From positions 26,353-90,352 of the forward strand of contig NZ_QSRL01000008.1 in assembly GCF_003437035.1 (NCBI RefSeq): 64,000 bases of DNA, written 5' to 3'. This DNA is from Collinsella sp. TF08-11AT (GTDB lineage Bacteria > Actinomycetota > Coriobacteriia > Coriobacteriales > Coriobacteriaceae). The translations under genes were made by a program, and so were the position numbers. Shown one piece after another: positions 14,954-23,846 of this stretch. Position 1 is the stretch's first letter, and each line of letters opens with the position of its first letter. The notes under the pieces were generated by a model, which worked only from the letters and a program-made list of their open reading frames with translations, did no database searches and had not been told where the DNA came from.

Positions 14954-16790
14954 AACCCTCATGGGAAGCATCCGCGACTATATGAAAGTCACTGTTGCCA
15001 CGCCGCTGCTCGTGCTTGGCGAGGTGCTCTGCGAGATGCTGATTCCATTTATCACCGCCAACCTGATCGACGCCATCAAAGACGGCGCCACCGTAGCCGA
15101 GATGCTTCCCACCGCAGGCTTTTTGGTGCTCATCGCGCTGACGTCGCTTGCTTTTGGCGCCGCGGCTGGTGTCACCTGCAGCCATGCGAGCTGCGGATTC
15201 GCCAAGAACCTGCGTCACGACCTGTTCTACAAGATCCAGACGTTCAGCTTTGCCAACATCGATGAGTTCTCGAGCTCCTCGCTCGTCACGCGCCTGACCA
15301 CCGATATCAACAACGTGCAGCAGGCCTTTATGATGATCATCCGTATCGCCGTGCGCGCGCCGCTGGTATTGATCTTCGCCTTTACCATGGCGTTTATCAT
15401 GGGCGGCAGCGTCGCCATGGTCTACCTGGTCATCATTCCGCTGCTGGGCTTTGGACTGTTCTTTATCATCTTTAAGGTGCGCCCCATCTTCTCGCGCGTG
15501 TTCCACAAGTACGATGCCCTTAACGAGTCCGTCGAGGAAAACGTCACCGGCATGCGCGTGGTCAAGAGCTATGTGCGCGAAGACTTTGAGAAGGAGAAGT
15601 TCGCGACCGCCGCGCGCGACGTCCAGATGGACTTCACCCGCGCCGAGAAGCTGCTCGCCTTTAACAACCCCATGATGAACATCTGCGTCAACGGCGCGTT
15701 TGTCGTCATCATCTACCTAGGCTCCAAGCTCATCATCACGAGCCAGGGCACGCTGTTCGACGTGGGCCAGCTCTCCTCGACCTTTACCTATGGTTTCCAG
15801 ATTCTCATGAGCCTGATGCAGCTGTCGATGATCTTTGTCATGGTGACCATGGCCGACGAATCGGCACACCGCATTGCCGAGGTGCTGGCCGCCGAGCCCA
15901 CGATCGCCAATCCCGCCGAGCCCGTGCTCGAGGTTGCCGACGGTTCCATCGACTTTGACCACGTGAGCTTTAAGTATTCCGCGCATGCGAAACGCCAGGC
16001 GCTCGACGATATCGACCTGCACATTACGAGCGGCGAGACCATCGGCATCATCGGCGGCACCGGCTCGGCCAAGTCCACGCTCGTTAACCTCATCGCCCGC
16101 CTGTACGACACCACCGAAGGCGCTGTGCGCGTGGGCGGCGTGGACGTGCGCGACTACGACCTGGACGCGCTGCGTCACCAGGTCGCCATGGTGCTGCAGA
16201 AAAACGTGCTGTTTAGCGGCACCATCGCCGAGAACCTGCGTTGGGGCGACCCGAACGCCACCGACGAGGAAGTCCGCGAGGCAGCGCATCTGGCCTGCGC
16301 CGACGAGTTTGTCGACGGTTTCCCCAAGGGCTACGACACCTGGATCGAACAGGGCGGCTCTAATGTTTCGGGCGGTCAGAAGCAGCGCCTGTGCATTGCA
16401 CGCGCCCTGCTGCGTCGCCCCAAGATCTTGATCCTGGACGACTCCACCAGCGCCGTCGACACCAAGACCGACGCAAAGATCCGCGCAGGACTGGCAAGCT
16501 ATCTGCCCAACACGACCAAGCTCATCATCGCCCAGCGCATCAGCTCCGTGCAGGACGCAGACCGCATCATCGTCATGGAGGGCGGCCGTATCGCGCAGAT
16601 CGGCACCCATGACGAGCTGCTTAAGACGAGCGAGATCTACCGCGAGACCTTTACCTCGCAAAACAAGATGTCTGCCGAAGGTACGCAAGACGCCGACGAC
16701 GTCTCTGGCGACGCGAACACGGCGGCAGACAACACCGACATGACCGCAACGCAAGCTCAGACCCAGGAAGGAGGCGAGGCCCATGAGTAA
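14946..16790 (+). CDS. ABC exporter, transmembrane-NBD subunit A (degenerate ATP site)
   Basis: 614 residues, type IV exporter half-transporter: six membrane helices (residues ~10-300) then an ATPase domain. Walker A is GGTGSAKST, with Ala in place of the usual Gly before Lys; the signature is VSGGQ; Walker B ends ILILDDSTS, where Asp replaces the catalytic Glu. These changes are typical of the non-consensus partner in heterodimeric exporters. An acidic, Thr/Ala-rich tail of ~40 residues follows. It overlaps the neighbouring genes by 8 bases on each side, so subunits are made together under MarR control. Substrate unknown, probably a drug or lipid-like compound. Confidence 0.92.
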   Translation: MIKTLMGSIRDYMKVTVATPLLVLGEVLCEMLIPFITANLIDAIKDGATVAEMLPTAGFLVLIALTSLAFGAAAGVTCSHASCGFAKNLRHDLFYKIQTFSFANIDEFSSSSLVTRLTTDINNVQQAFMMIIRIAVRAPLVLIFAFTMAFIMGGSVAMVYLVIIPLLGFGLFFIIFKVRPIFSRVFHKYDALNESVEENVTGMRVVKSYVREDFEKEKFATAARDVQMDFTRAEKLLAFNNPMMNICVNGAFVVIIYLGSKLIITSQGTLFDVGQLSSTFTYGFQILMSLMQLSMIFVMVTMADESAHRIAEVLAAEPTIANPAEPVLEVADGSIDFDHVSFKYSAHAKRQALDDIDLHITSGETIGIIGGTGSAKSTLVNLIARLYDTTEGAVRVGGVDVRDYDLDALRHQVAMVLQKNVLFSGTIAENLRWGDPNATDEEVREAAHLACADEFVDGFPKGYDTWIEQGGSNVSGGQKQRLCIARALLRRPKILILDDSTSAVDTKTDAKIRAGLASYLPNTTKLIIAQRISSVQDADRIIVMEGGRIAQIGTHDELLKTSEIYRETFTSQNKMSAEGTQDADDVSGDANTAADNTDMTATQAQTQEGGEAHE

Positions 16791-18702
16791 GGCAACGACC
16801 GCCGAGCGCGCGCTCAACCGCAAGGGCGGCACCATGTCGCGCCTCATCAAGACGCTCTTTGGCTTCTATCCCGTGCTTTTGCCCCTTGTCGTCGCCGGCG
16901 TGGTGCTCTGCGCCATCATCAACTCCGTCGGCGCGACCTTCCTGCAGAGCGCCCTGCAGATTATTAGCGAATCGTGGCAGTCGGGCGATTGGGAAGCCGC
17001 ACAGCCCAAGATTCTGCAGCTCGTGACCACCCTCGCCTGCATCTACGGCGTCGGTGTCCTGTCCTCGCTCTTCTGGAACCGCGCCATGGCTATCGTCACG
17101 CAGGGCTCGCTCGAGAAGCTGCGCGAGATGATGTTCAACCGCATGCAGGACCTACCGATCCGCTACTTCGACACGCACCAGCGCGGCGATATCATGAGCC
17201 ACTACACCAACGACATCGATACGCTGCGCCAGATGATCAGTCAGTCGCTGCCCAACCTGCTCATGACGATCATCATCATTGTCACGGTGTTCTTTATCAT
17301 GCTGTACTACAGCGTGTGGATGTGCCTGGTCATCATCGCCGGCGTCGCCTTTATGACCTTTATGACCAAGCTGCTCGGCTCCAATTCCGCGCGTTTCTTC
17401 ATTGCGCAGCAGACCGAGCTCGGCGTGGTCGAGGGCCATATCGAGGAGGTCATGAACGGCCAGAAGGTCGTCAAGGCGTTCTGCCACGAGTCTGCCGCCG
17501 AGGCCGATTTTGACGAGCGCAACGAGAAGCTCTTCGAGGTCTCGCAAAAGGCCAACATGTACGCCAACATCCTCATGCCCATCCTTATGAACCTGGGCAA
17601 CCTGCTCTACGTGCTGGTGGCCCTTGCCGGCGGCATTTTCCTGGCACTGGGCGTGCCCAACCTGAGCATCTCGGGCATGGCGCTGTCCATCGCCGTCGTG
17701 GTGCCGTTCCTCAACATGACCAAGCAGTTCTGCGGACAGATCGGCCAGATCTCGCAGCAGATCAACGCCGTGGTCATGGGCCTCGCCGGCGCCGACCGCA
17801 TCTTTGAGCTCATCGACGAGAAGCCCGAGGCCGACGAAGGCTACGTGACGCTCGTCAACGCACAGGTGAACCCCGAGACTTGGGAGTTCGAGGAGGCTGA
17901 CCACCACACCGGCATGTGGGCATGGAAACATCCGCACCGCGCAACCGGCGAGATCGAGTACGTACCGCTGCGCGGCGACCTGGTCATGGACAACGTCGAC
18001 TTTGGCTACACGCCCGACCACGAGGTGCTGCACGGCGTGTCCGTGTTTGCCAAGCCGGGCCAGAAGGTCGCGTTTGTCGGCGCCACCGGTGCCGGCAAGA
18101 CGACCATCACCAACCTCATCAACCGCTTCTACGACATCGCCGACGGCAAGATCCGCTACGACGGCATCAACGTCAACAAGATCCGCAAGGCCGACCTGCG
18201 CCGAAGCCTGGGCGTCGTGCTGCAGGACGTGAACCTGTTCACCGGCACCGTGATGGATAACATCCGCTACGGCAACCTGGATGCGACCGACGAGGAGTGC
18301 ATCGCGGCGGCCAAGCTCGCGGGCGCGGACGACTTTATCACCCGCCTGCCCGACGGCTATGACACCATGCTCACCGGCAACGGCGCCCAGCTGTCGCAGG
18401 GCCAGCGCCAGCTGATCTCGATCGCCCGCGCTGCCGTCGCCGATCCGCCGGCAATGATTCTGGACGAGGCAACGAGCTCCATCGACACCCGCACCGAGGC
18501 TATCGTGCAGGCGGGCATGGATAAACTCATGGAGGGCCGCACGACGTTTGTCATCGCGCACCGCCTGTCCACCGTGCGCAACTCCGACGCGATCATCTGC
18601 CTGGACCACGGCCGCATCATCGAGCGCGGCAACCACGACGAGCTGATCGCCAAGCGCGGGTATTACTACCAGCTGTACACGGGTGCGTTTGAGCTGGAGT
18701 AG
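16783..18702 (+). CDS. ABC exporter, transmembrane-NBD subunit B (consensus ATP site)
   Basis: 639 residues. Six membrane helices, then an ATPase with Walker A GATGAGKTT, Q-loop VLQDVNLF, signature LSQGQ and Walker B MILDEATSS with catalytic Glu, followed by the switch His in IAHRLS. It is the catalytically competent partner of the preceding subunit. An insertion of about 45 residues (around 350-395, EEADHHTGMWAWKHPHR) before the ATPase domain is longer than usual. An in-frame ATG 17 codons in is an alternative start, but the ATGAGTAA overlap favours 16783. Confidence 0.92.
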   Translation: MSKATTAERALNRKGGTMSRLIKTLFGFYPVLLPLVVAGVVLCAIINSVGATFLQSALQIISESWQSGDWEAAQPKILQLVTTLACIYGVGVLSSLFWNRAMAIVTQGSLEKLREMMFNRMQDLPIRYFDTHQRGDIMSHYTNDIDTLRQMISQSLPNLLMTIIIIVTVFFIMLYYSVWMCLVIIAGVAFMTFMTKLLGSNSARFFIAQQTELGVVEGHIEEVMNGQKVVKAFCHESAAEADFDERNEKLFEVSQKANMYANILMPILMNLGNLLYVLVALAGGIFLALGVPNLSISGMALSIAVVVPFLNMTKQFCGQIGQISQQINAVVMGLAGADRIFELIDEKPEADEGYVTLVNAQVNPETWEFEEADHHTGMWAWKHPHRATGEIEYVPLRGDLVMDNVDFGYTPDHEVLHGVSVFAKPGQKVAFVGATGAGKTTITNLINRFYDIADGKIRYDGINVNKIRKADLRRSLGVVLQDVNLFTGTVMDNIRYGNLDATDEECIAAAKLAGADDFITRLPDGYDTMLTGNGAQLSQGQRQLISIARAAVADPPAMILDEATSSIDTRTEAIVQAGMDKLMEGRTTFVIAHRLSTVRNSDAIICLDHGRIIERGNHDELIAKRGYYYQLYTGAFELE

Positions 18703-18724
18703 GAACGGTTACTGACGGAGGGTT

Positions 18725-18818
18725 CCCCGGGGACGGGCGGGGTATTTCCTCCGCGCTCAAACATTCTCGCTGCGCTGCGAAACTGCGCGCGGAGGAAATA
18801 CCCCGCCCGTCCCCGGGG
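18725..18818. repeat. Long perfect hairpin, 32-bp arms
   Basis: Arms 18725-18756 and 18787-18818 are perfectly complementary (CCCCGGGGACGGGCGGGG... start of left arm), loop 30 bases. It follows the ABC operon stop codon directly. No open frame of note. Confidence 0.9.
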
Positions 18819-18869
18819 CGCCCTCCTGCGCGCAGTCAGCCCGTCGTTTAGAACGGAATAAAAGTTAGT

Positions 18870-18902
18870 GAGGCCCTGGCCGTTTGGCCAGGGCCTCGTT
18901 TT
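18870..18902 (+). terminator. Intrinsic terminator of the ABC operon
   Basis: GAGGCCCTGGCC, loop GTTT, GGCCAGGGCCTC, then GTTTTG. A 12-bp perfect stem with a short T-tract. Confidence 0.85.
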
Positions 18903-18905
18903 GTT

Positions 18906-18995
18906 AGTCTTTTTGGGACGGGGCTTTTTGACTACTTTGAGGGTGCGCAGGCAGGGCGGCGAAAGTAGCTAAAAAAGCCCCGTCCCAAAAAGACT
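18906..18995. repeat. Long hairpin between convergent genes
   Basis: Arms begin AGTCTTTTTGGGACGGGGC (from 18906) and end GCCCCGTCCCAAAAAGACT (to 18995); inner GACTACTTT/AAAGTAGCT pairs continue the stem. It lies between the ABC operon and the LysR gene and could serve as terminator in both directions. Confidence 0.85.
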
Positions 18996-19011
18996 ACCCG
19001 CGCCAAATGAG

Positions 19012-19890
19012 CTAGTTGAGGAGTTGGGCCATGGCGTTGACGAATTTTTGTACTTGGAGGGTGGGCTCGAGCGGGTAGTGCAAGAAGACCGGCACCTCGC
19101 GGCCGCATAGGAACGGCACGCCCACAAAGGCCGGGTGCACACCCGACCATGCGCCGCAGGTGAGCACCGCGTCGCCCTTTTCCTCGGCTTCGTTAAAGAG
19201 CGCAAAGTCGAAGCTATCCACGTCGATCACGTCCACGCCGCCGTCGGCCAAAAGGTCAATGCGCAGGCTGTCCATGGCGTCGTTGCCGTGGCGCAGTACG
19301 CGCAGACGCATACCCTCCAAGTCGGCGATCGAAATACGGTTCTTGCGTGCCAGCGGGCTCGTGCGCGGCAGGTCGATATAAAACGGCACGTTGACAATGC
19401 GGAGCTTTTGGCAGGCATCACCCCAGCGCGGGGTCGAAAAACTCGACTGCACCACATCCACCTCGCGCCCCAGACCTCGCATGACGGTCTCGCGCTCATC
19501 GTAAAGGTCCCCCACCGGCACAATCTCAAAACGCAAGCGCGGCTCCATGTCGTGCACCTGCGGCCACAGCGCGAGCGTGTGGCGCCCCGGGCACATCATC
19601 GATACGCCCAGGCGCACCGCACCGCCATCGCCCGCCGCTCGCCGGGCGCGGCGCAACGCATCCTCGGATTGGCGCATAATCGAGCGCGCGTCGTCCACCA
19701 ACAGCGCGCCCGCCGGCGTCACCTTGACGCCCGAGTGCGAGCGCTCGAACAACGTGATGCCAAACTCGGCCTCGAACCCCGACACCTGTTTGACGAGCGC
19801 CGGGGTCGACACGCGCAGCTTTGCCGCGGCACGCGAGAAACTTCCCAGCTCCGCGGCGGCCGAAATAGCGTCAAGTCGTCGATCGTACAC
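19012..19890 (-). CDS. LysR family transcriptional regulator
   Basis: 292 residues. The N-terminal winged HTH (LDAISAAAELGSFSRAAAKL, then STPALVKQVSGFE) is followed by a LysR substrate-binding domain. Start is GTG at 19890, six bases after GGGAG; an upstream in-frame start at 19923 has no site. It is divergent from the SDR-MFS-Gfo/Idh operon and almost certainly controls it. The ligand would be the operon's substrate, unknown. Confidence 0.9.
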   Translation of the reverse strand: MYDRRLDAISAAAELGSFSRAAAKLRVSTPALVKQVSGFEAEFGITLFERSHSGVKVTPAGALLVDDARSIMRQSEDALRRARRAAGDGGAVRLGVSMMCPGRHTLALWPQVHDMEPRLRFEIVPVGDLYDERETVMRGLGREVDVVQSSFSTPRWGDACQKLRIVNVPFYIDLPRTSPLARKNRISIADLEGMRLRVLRHGNDAMDSLRIDLLADGGVDVIDVDSFDFALFNEAEEKGDAVLTCGAWSGVHPAFVGVPFLCGREVPVFLHYPLEPTLQVQKFVNAMAQLLN

Positions 19891-19987
19891 GTCAATCTCC
19901 CGTTTTCGCACGCGCGGGCCCACAGCGCCGCAGGGGGTCGTTTTCGCAGGTCACACGCTCAATTGCGAACAAACCTCAATGCACAGT

Positions 19988-20004
19988 GTAAACCTACGGT
20001 TAAC
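19988..20004. promoter_or_regulatory. LysR-box-like dyad in divergent intergenic region
   Basis: GTAAACC-TAC-GGTTAAC, a nearly perfect 7-bp dyad in the 233-base region between the LysR gene and the SDR gene. Placement suits a LysR recognition site; no other gene or structure is seen in this region. Confidence 0.45.
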
Positions 20005-20123
20005 GCCATTCTAACAAATATGCAATTCACCTGCGCGAACGCTAAGCATACGATAACCAGCGAAAACCACGTGGGTCGGTTAATGGGAGCGACCCACAGG
20101 GAGGCACAAGAAGGGAAGTTCCT

Positions 20124-21005
20124 ATGAGCAATTGGCTTAAGCTCGAGGGCGATGTCTGCGCCGTGACTGGCGCGCTCGGCGGTATGGGCGCCGAGATTTG
20201 CCGCGAGTTCGCCCGCAACGGCGCCAATGTCGTCCTGCTCGACCTGGACGAGGAGAAGGTCAAGGCCGCAGCCGCCGACCTCGCCGCCGAGTTTGGCATC
20301 CACGCCGAGGGCTACAAGATGAACGCCACCGACGAGGCCGAGGTTCAGGCCGCCGTCGACGCCACCATCGCCGAGTTCGGCCGCGTCGACGTTCTCGTCA
20401 ACACCGCCGGCATCCTGCGCTTCGCCGCCATGGAGGACCTGCCGCTGAGCGACTGGGAGCAGGTGCTCAACGTCAACCTCACCGGCTACTTCATCACCTC
20501 GCAGCGCTTTGGTCGCGAGATGATCAAGGCCGGCCAGGGCCGCCTGGTGCACATCTCGACCGTCGCTAGCCACTCCCCCGAGACGTTCTCGGGCGTGTAC
20601 AGCTCCACCAAGGCGGGCGTCAACATGATGTCCAAGATGCTCGCCGCCGAGTGGGGCCCTTACGGCGTGCGCTCCAACTGCGTCGAGCCCTGCTTTGTCA
20701 AGACCCCCATGTCGGCGAGCTTTTACGCCGACCCCGAGGTCGAGAAGAGCCGCAGCCGCCTCATCGCCACGCGCCGCATCGGCGAGGTCAGCGATATCGC
20801 CAACGCCGTCATGTTCCTGGCGTCCAAGCGCTCGGACTTTACCACCGGCGACGCCATCAAGGTCGATGGCGGCTTCTCCAATATGATGGGCGACCTCACC
20901 GCCAAGCCCGGCGGTCGCCGAGCCTTTGCCGACAACTACCTCAAGAACAAGGGTGTCGAGCTTTGGTCCGATGAGTCCGGCGTCGCAAAGCCGACTGACC
21001 AGTAA
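20124..21005 (+). CDS. SDR family NAD(P)-dependent oxidoreductase
   Basis: 293 residues, classical short-chain dehydrogenase. Cofactor motif TGALGGMG at residues 14-21, NTAG at ~93-96, catalytic Ser in HISTVAS and YSSTK (Tyr/Lys) near 154-158, and GDAIKVDGGF near the C-terminus. An Asp (LLDLD) at the end of beta-2 suggests NAD preference. A tail of ~40 residues after the usual end is longer than average. First gene of an operon with an OFA-type MFS and a Gfo/Idh oxidoreductase: likely oxidation of an imported polyol, sugar acid or similar compound. Confidence 0.9.
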   Translation: MSNWLKLEGDVCAVTGALGGMGAEICREFARNGANVVLLDLDEEKVKAAAADLAAEFGIHAEGYKMNATDEAEVQAAVDATIAEFGRVDVLVNTAGILRFAAMEDLPLSDWEQVLNVNLTGYFITSQRFGREMIKAGQGRLVHISTVASHSPETFSGVYSSTKAGVNMMSKMLAAEWGPYGVRSNCVEPCFVKTPMSASFYADPEVEKSRSRLIATRRIGEVSDIANAVMFLASKRSDFTTGDAIKVDGGFSNMMGDLTAKPGGRRAFADNYLKNKGVELWSDESGVAKPTDQ

Positions 21006-21069
21006 GCCAGCCCAACAGGGAGGCTCGCGGTGACGCCCGCTCCTCCCCGCATCGATTAGAAAGAGTCCA

Positions 21070-22326
21070 ATGGCTTCCACCAACTCCAACAAGGGTCGCG
21101 CCGTCGTGCTTTCCGCCGCGTGCGTCACCATGTTCTTCATCAGCTCCATCGCGCTGTACTCCGTCGTGTCCAAGAACCTGCTCGCCGTCTACCCCGAGTG
21201 GTCCAGCGCCCTTACCTGGGCTTTCCCGGTCTTTCAGACCATCATGGCCGTGACGGGCATCTTCGCCGGCCGCATCTCCGATAAGATCGGTCCGCGCAAC
21301 GTCGTGATCGCTGCCGCCGTGTGCTACGGCGTGGGCTGGTTCATGTCCGGCACCGTCACCGAGCCGTGGCAGTTCTACCTGTGGTTCTCGCTCGTCGCCG
21401 CCATCGGCAACGGCCTGGGCTACAACCCCGCGCTCACCACCGGCCAAAAGTGGTTCATCGACAAAAAGGGCCTCGCCTCCGGCATCACCCTGGCCGCTTC
21501 GACCGCCGGCCCCGCCGTGCTGTCCCCGGTGCTCGCCTCGCTGCTCATCCCGAGCCTTGGCATCTTTGGCGCCCTTAAGGCACTCGGCGTCATCTTCTTT
21601 GTGACGATCGCCGCCTCCGCCCTGTTCCTGAAGGCCCCCGAGGCCGGTTGGCTGCCCGAGGGCTTCGAGGCCCCCAAGGGCGGCGCGCACGCCGGCACCT
21701 TCGGCGACCTCACCCCGGGCGAGATGGTCAAAACCCCGCGCTTCTGGGTCCTCATCGCCACCTTCGCCTTCGCCGCCACCGCGGGCACCCTGCTCGTGGG
21801 CAAGGTTGCCTCCATCGCCGCTGTCCAGCTCTTCGCCGACCCCACGAGCGCCGCGGCCGTCGCCCTCGGCGGCGTGGTCGTCTCCGTCAACACCTGCGCC
21901 AACCTGGTCGGCCGTCTGTCTTTTGGCCAGATCATCGACAAGCTCGGCGCCTACAAGTCGCTGCTCATCAGCCTTGTCGTCACCATCGTCGCGCTCGTCA
22001 TCATGTCGATGAGCTTTACGCAGAGCATGTTCTTTGTGGCGCTCGCCCTGCTCGGCTTTAGCTTTGGCGCTCTGCTCGTCATCTACCCGCCGCTCACCGG
22101 TGGCGCCTTTGGCACCAGCAACATCGGTGTCAACTACGGCATCATGTTCTTGGGCTATGCCGCTTCTACCTGGATCAGCCAGCCCATCACCGCCGTGCTG
22201 TATCACGCCGAGGCCGGCAGCGCCGCCTACCAGCAGTCCTTCTACGGCGCCATCGTGATCGCCGCCATCGCCGTCGTACTCACCGTCTACATGATGGTCT
22301 CCGACAGCAAGAAGAAGTCCGCCTAG
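21070..22326 (+). CDS. MFS transporter, OFA (oxalate/formate antiporter) family
   Basis: 418 residues, 12 membrane segments. Features fitting the OFA group include GRISDKIGPRNVV after TM2, GNGLGYNPALTTGQKWF and the KKGLASGI segment in TM4/5, and TNxGVNYG-like SNIGVNYGIMFLGYA late in the protein. Carboxylate/formate-type antiport is the family theme. It lies 64 bases behind the SDR gene and 68 bases ahead of the Gfo/Idh gene, so it probably brings in the substrate for these two dehydrogenases. Confidence 0.88.
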   Translation: MASTNSNKGRAVVLSAACVTMFFISSIALYSVVSKNLLAVYPEWSSALTWAFPVFQTIMAVTGIFAGRISDKIGPRNVVIAAAVCYGVGWFMSGTVTEPWQFYLWFSLVAAIGNGLGYNPALTTGQKWFIDKKGLASGITLAASTAGPAVLSPVLASLLIPSLGIFGALKALGVIFFVTIAASALFLKAPEAGWLPEGFEAPKGGAHAGTFGDLTPGEMVKTPRFWVLIATFAFAATAGTLLVGKVASIAAVQLFADPTSAAAVALGGVVVSVNTCANLVGRLSFGQIIDKLGAYKSLLISLVVTIVALVIMSMSFTQSMFFVALALLGFSFGALLVIYPPLTGGAFGTSNIGVNYGIMFLGYAASTWISQPITAVLYHAEAGSAAYQQSFYGAIVIAAIAVVLTVYMMVSDSKKKSA

Positions 22327-22334
22327 TTATACCA

Positions 22335-22365
22335 ATGTGGCAAAGGGACAGTCCCTTTGCCACAT
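22335..22365. repeat. Hairpin repeat B, copy 3
   Basis: ATGTGGCAAAGGGAC, A, GTCCCTTTGCCACAT: a perfect 15-bp dyad lying nine bases after the MFS stop codon, inside the operon. It may trim or stabilise the upstream mRNA. Confidence 0.85.
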
Positions 22366-22394
22366 TCGCCAGCCACCAGCATTAAGGAGTCGAA

Positions 22395-23435
22395 ATGTCT
22401 GAGCTCAACCCCGTCCGCATTGCCGTCATCGGCGCCGGCGCCATGGGCCGCAACCACATCCGCTTTGTCACCGAGGAGCCCGAGGCCGAGCTCGTCGCCA
22501 TCGCCGACGCCTTTGAGGGCGCCCGCGCCACGGCCGAGGCCGCCGGCGTGCCGTTCTTTACCGATCCCGCCCAGATGATGGACGAGGTCAAGCCCGAGGC
22601 CGTCATCATCGCCACCCCCAACGACCTGCACCTGGGCGTTGCCCGCGAGGCCATCAAGCGCAACATCGTGCCGCTGGTCGAAAAGCCGATCTCCAACGAT
22701 CTCGAGGATGCCCAGGCCTTCGCCGCCGAGGCCGAGACCGCCGGCGTGCCCGTACTCGTGGGTCAGCACCGTCGCCACAACCCGTTTGTGAACAAGGCCA
22801 AGGAGATCATCGAGTCCGGCGAGCTGGGCAAGCTCACCGTGTCGAGCTTCCACTACATGATCTATAAGAACGACGAGTACTTCGACGTCGAGTGGCGCCG
22901 CAAGAAGGGTGCCGGCCCGATTCTGGTCAACCTGGTGCACGACGTCGACCTGCTCCGTTACCTGCTGGGCGAGCCCGTTGCCGTCCAGGGTATGCAGTCC
23001 AGCGCCGCCCGCGGTTTTGAGACCGAGGACTCCGCCGTGGTCAACGTCCGTTTTGCCGATGGCGCGCTTGCGAGCATGACCATCTCCGACGCCACCGCCA
23101 GCCCTTGGAACTGGGAGGCAACCGCTCGCGAGGATCCGCAGTACCGCCCCTTCGACGCCGACGCCTACTTTATCGGCGGCACCAAGGGCGCCCTGTCGCT
23201 GCCCCGCCTGCACCAGTTCTCCTACGACGGCGCCTCTAACTGGCACAAGCCGCTGCAGATGGAGATTCCGGCCGTCGACCCGGCGCTTCCCCACAAGATG
23301 CAGCTCAAGCACTTTGTGAAGGTCGTCCGCCGCGAGGTCGAGCCCGTCGTGACGCCGGCCGACAACGTCAAGACGCTCACGCTTCTCAACGCCGTCAAGG
23401 AGGCCGCCGAGACCGGCCAGCTCGTCGAGCCGTAA
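22395..23435 (+). CDS. Gfo/Idh/MocA family oxidoreductase
   Basis: 346 residues. N-terminal Rossmann motif GAGAMGRNH at residues 15-23, then IIATPND and the EKPIS motif (Lys interacts with cofactor and substrate) near 96-100. The C-terminal domain has GAGPILVNLVHDVDLLRYLLG, where the His/Asp pair matches the catalytic region of inositol/sugar dehydrogenases. Probably oxidises a cyclic polyol or sugar acid with NAD(P). Third gene of the LysR-linked operon; RBS TAAGGAG. Confidence 0.9.
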   Translation: MSELNPVRIAVIGAGAMGRNHIRFVTEEPEAELVAIADAFEGARATAEAAGVPFFTDPAQMMDEVKPEAVIIATPNDLHLGVAREAIKRNIVPLVEKPISNDLEDAQAFAAEAETAGVPVLVGQHRRHNPFVNKAKEIIESGELGKLTVSSFHYMIYKNDEYFDVEWRRKKGAGPILVNLVHDVDLLRYLLGEPVAVQGMQSSAARGFETEDSAVVNVRFADGALASMTISDATASPWNWEATAREDPQYRPFDADAYFIGGTKGALSLPRLHQFSYDGASNWHKPLQMEIPAVDPALPHKMQLKHFVKVVRREVEPVVTPADNVKTLTLLNAVKEAAETGQLVEP

Positions 23436-23508
23436 CGCCTTAAGAGCGGCCGCGACAGAAACCCCATGCCGAGCCCCTCGGTCCGCCACAAATAAGCCCC
23501 TCTTCTTT

Positions 23509-23538
23509 GCCCCGCGAGCAGCCTCCTGCCCGCGGGGC
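23509..23538 (+). terminator. Intrinsic terminator after the Gfo/Idh operon
   Basis: GCCCCGCG-A-GCA, loop, TGC-C-CGCGGGGC followed by ATTTTGC. Good stem, short T-tract. Confidence 0.75.
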
Positions 23539-23616
23539 ATTTTGCTACGTTTCCAATGATTTTCTGAGACGGGGGGCCTTTTTGCACCTCGGCTTGATTC
23601 GTTCGCCACGGAATGA

Positions 23617-23752
23617 GCCTATCTACTACGTTTAACCAATCACCCTCATCCATACCGAATTTCGCGAAATAAAAACCGCAGGTAGACGGGTTGCGCATTT
23701 TCGGTAAAACCAGGCATGGTCGACCCATACGGGTTAAACGTAGTAGATAGGC
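23617..23752. repeat. Long inverted repeat, 21-bp arms
   Basis: Arms 23617-23637 and 23732-23752 are perfectly complementary (core CTATCTACTACGTTTAACC). The 94-base interior holds a small palindrome ATTTCGCGAAAT. No gene is visible in the 23436-23846 interval. Confidence 0.85.
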
Positions 23753-23846
23753 CGTTTTCGTGGCGCGGCCCCAAAACAGCCTTTTGGGACGGGTGGTATC
23801 CTTGGTAGCTCTGTGCTGCAAACGCACCTCAAACGCAAGGAGTCCC

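Noticed and set aside
14946..16790. Broken ABC gene because of the altered Walker A and B
   Set aside because: The same changes are standard in the non-catalytic partner of heterodimeric exporters, and the frame is full length.
17152..18636. 494-codon minus-strand frame opposite the ABC exporter
   Set aside because: Antisense shadow of a clear ABC half-transporter.
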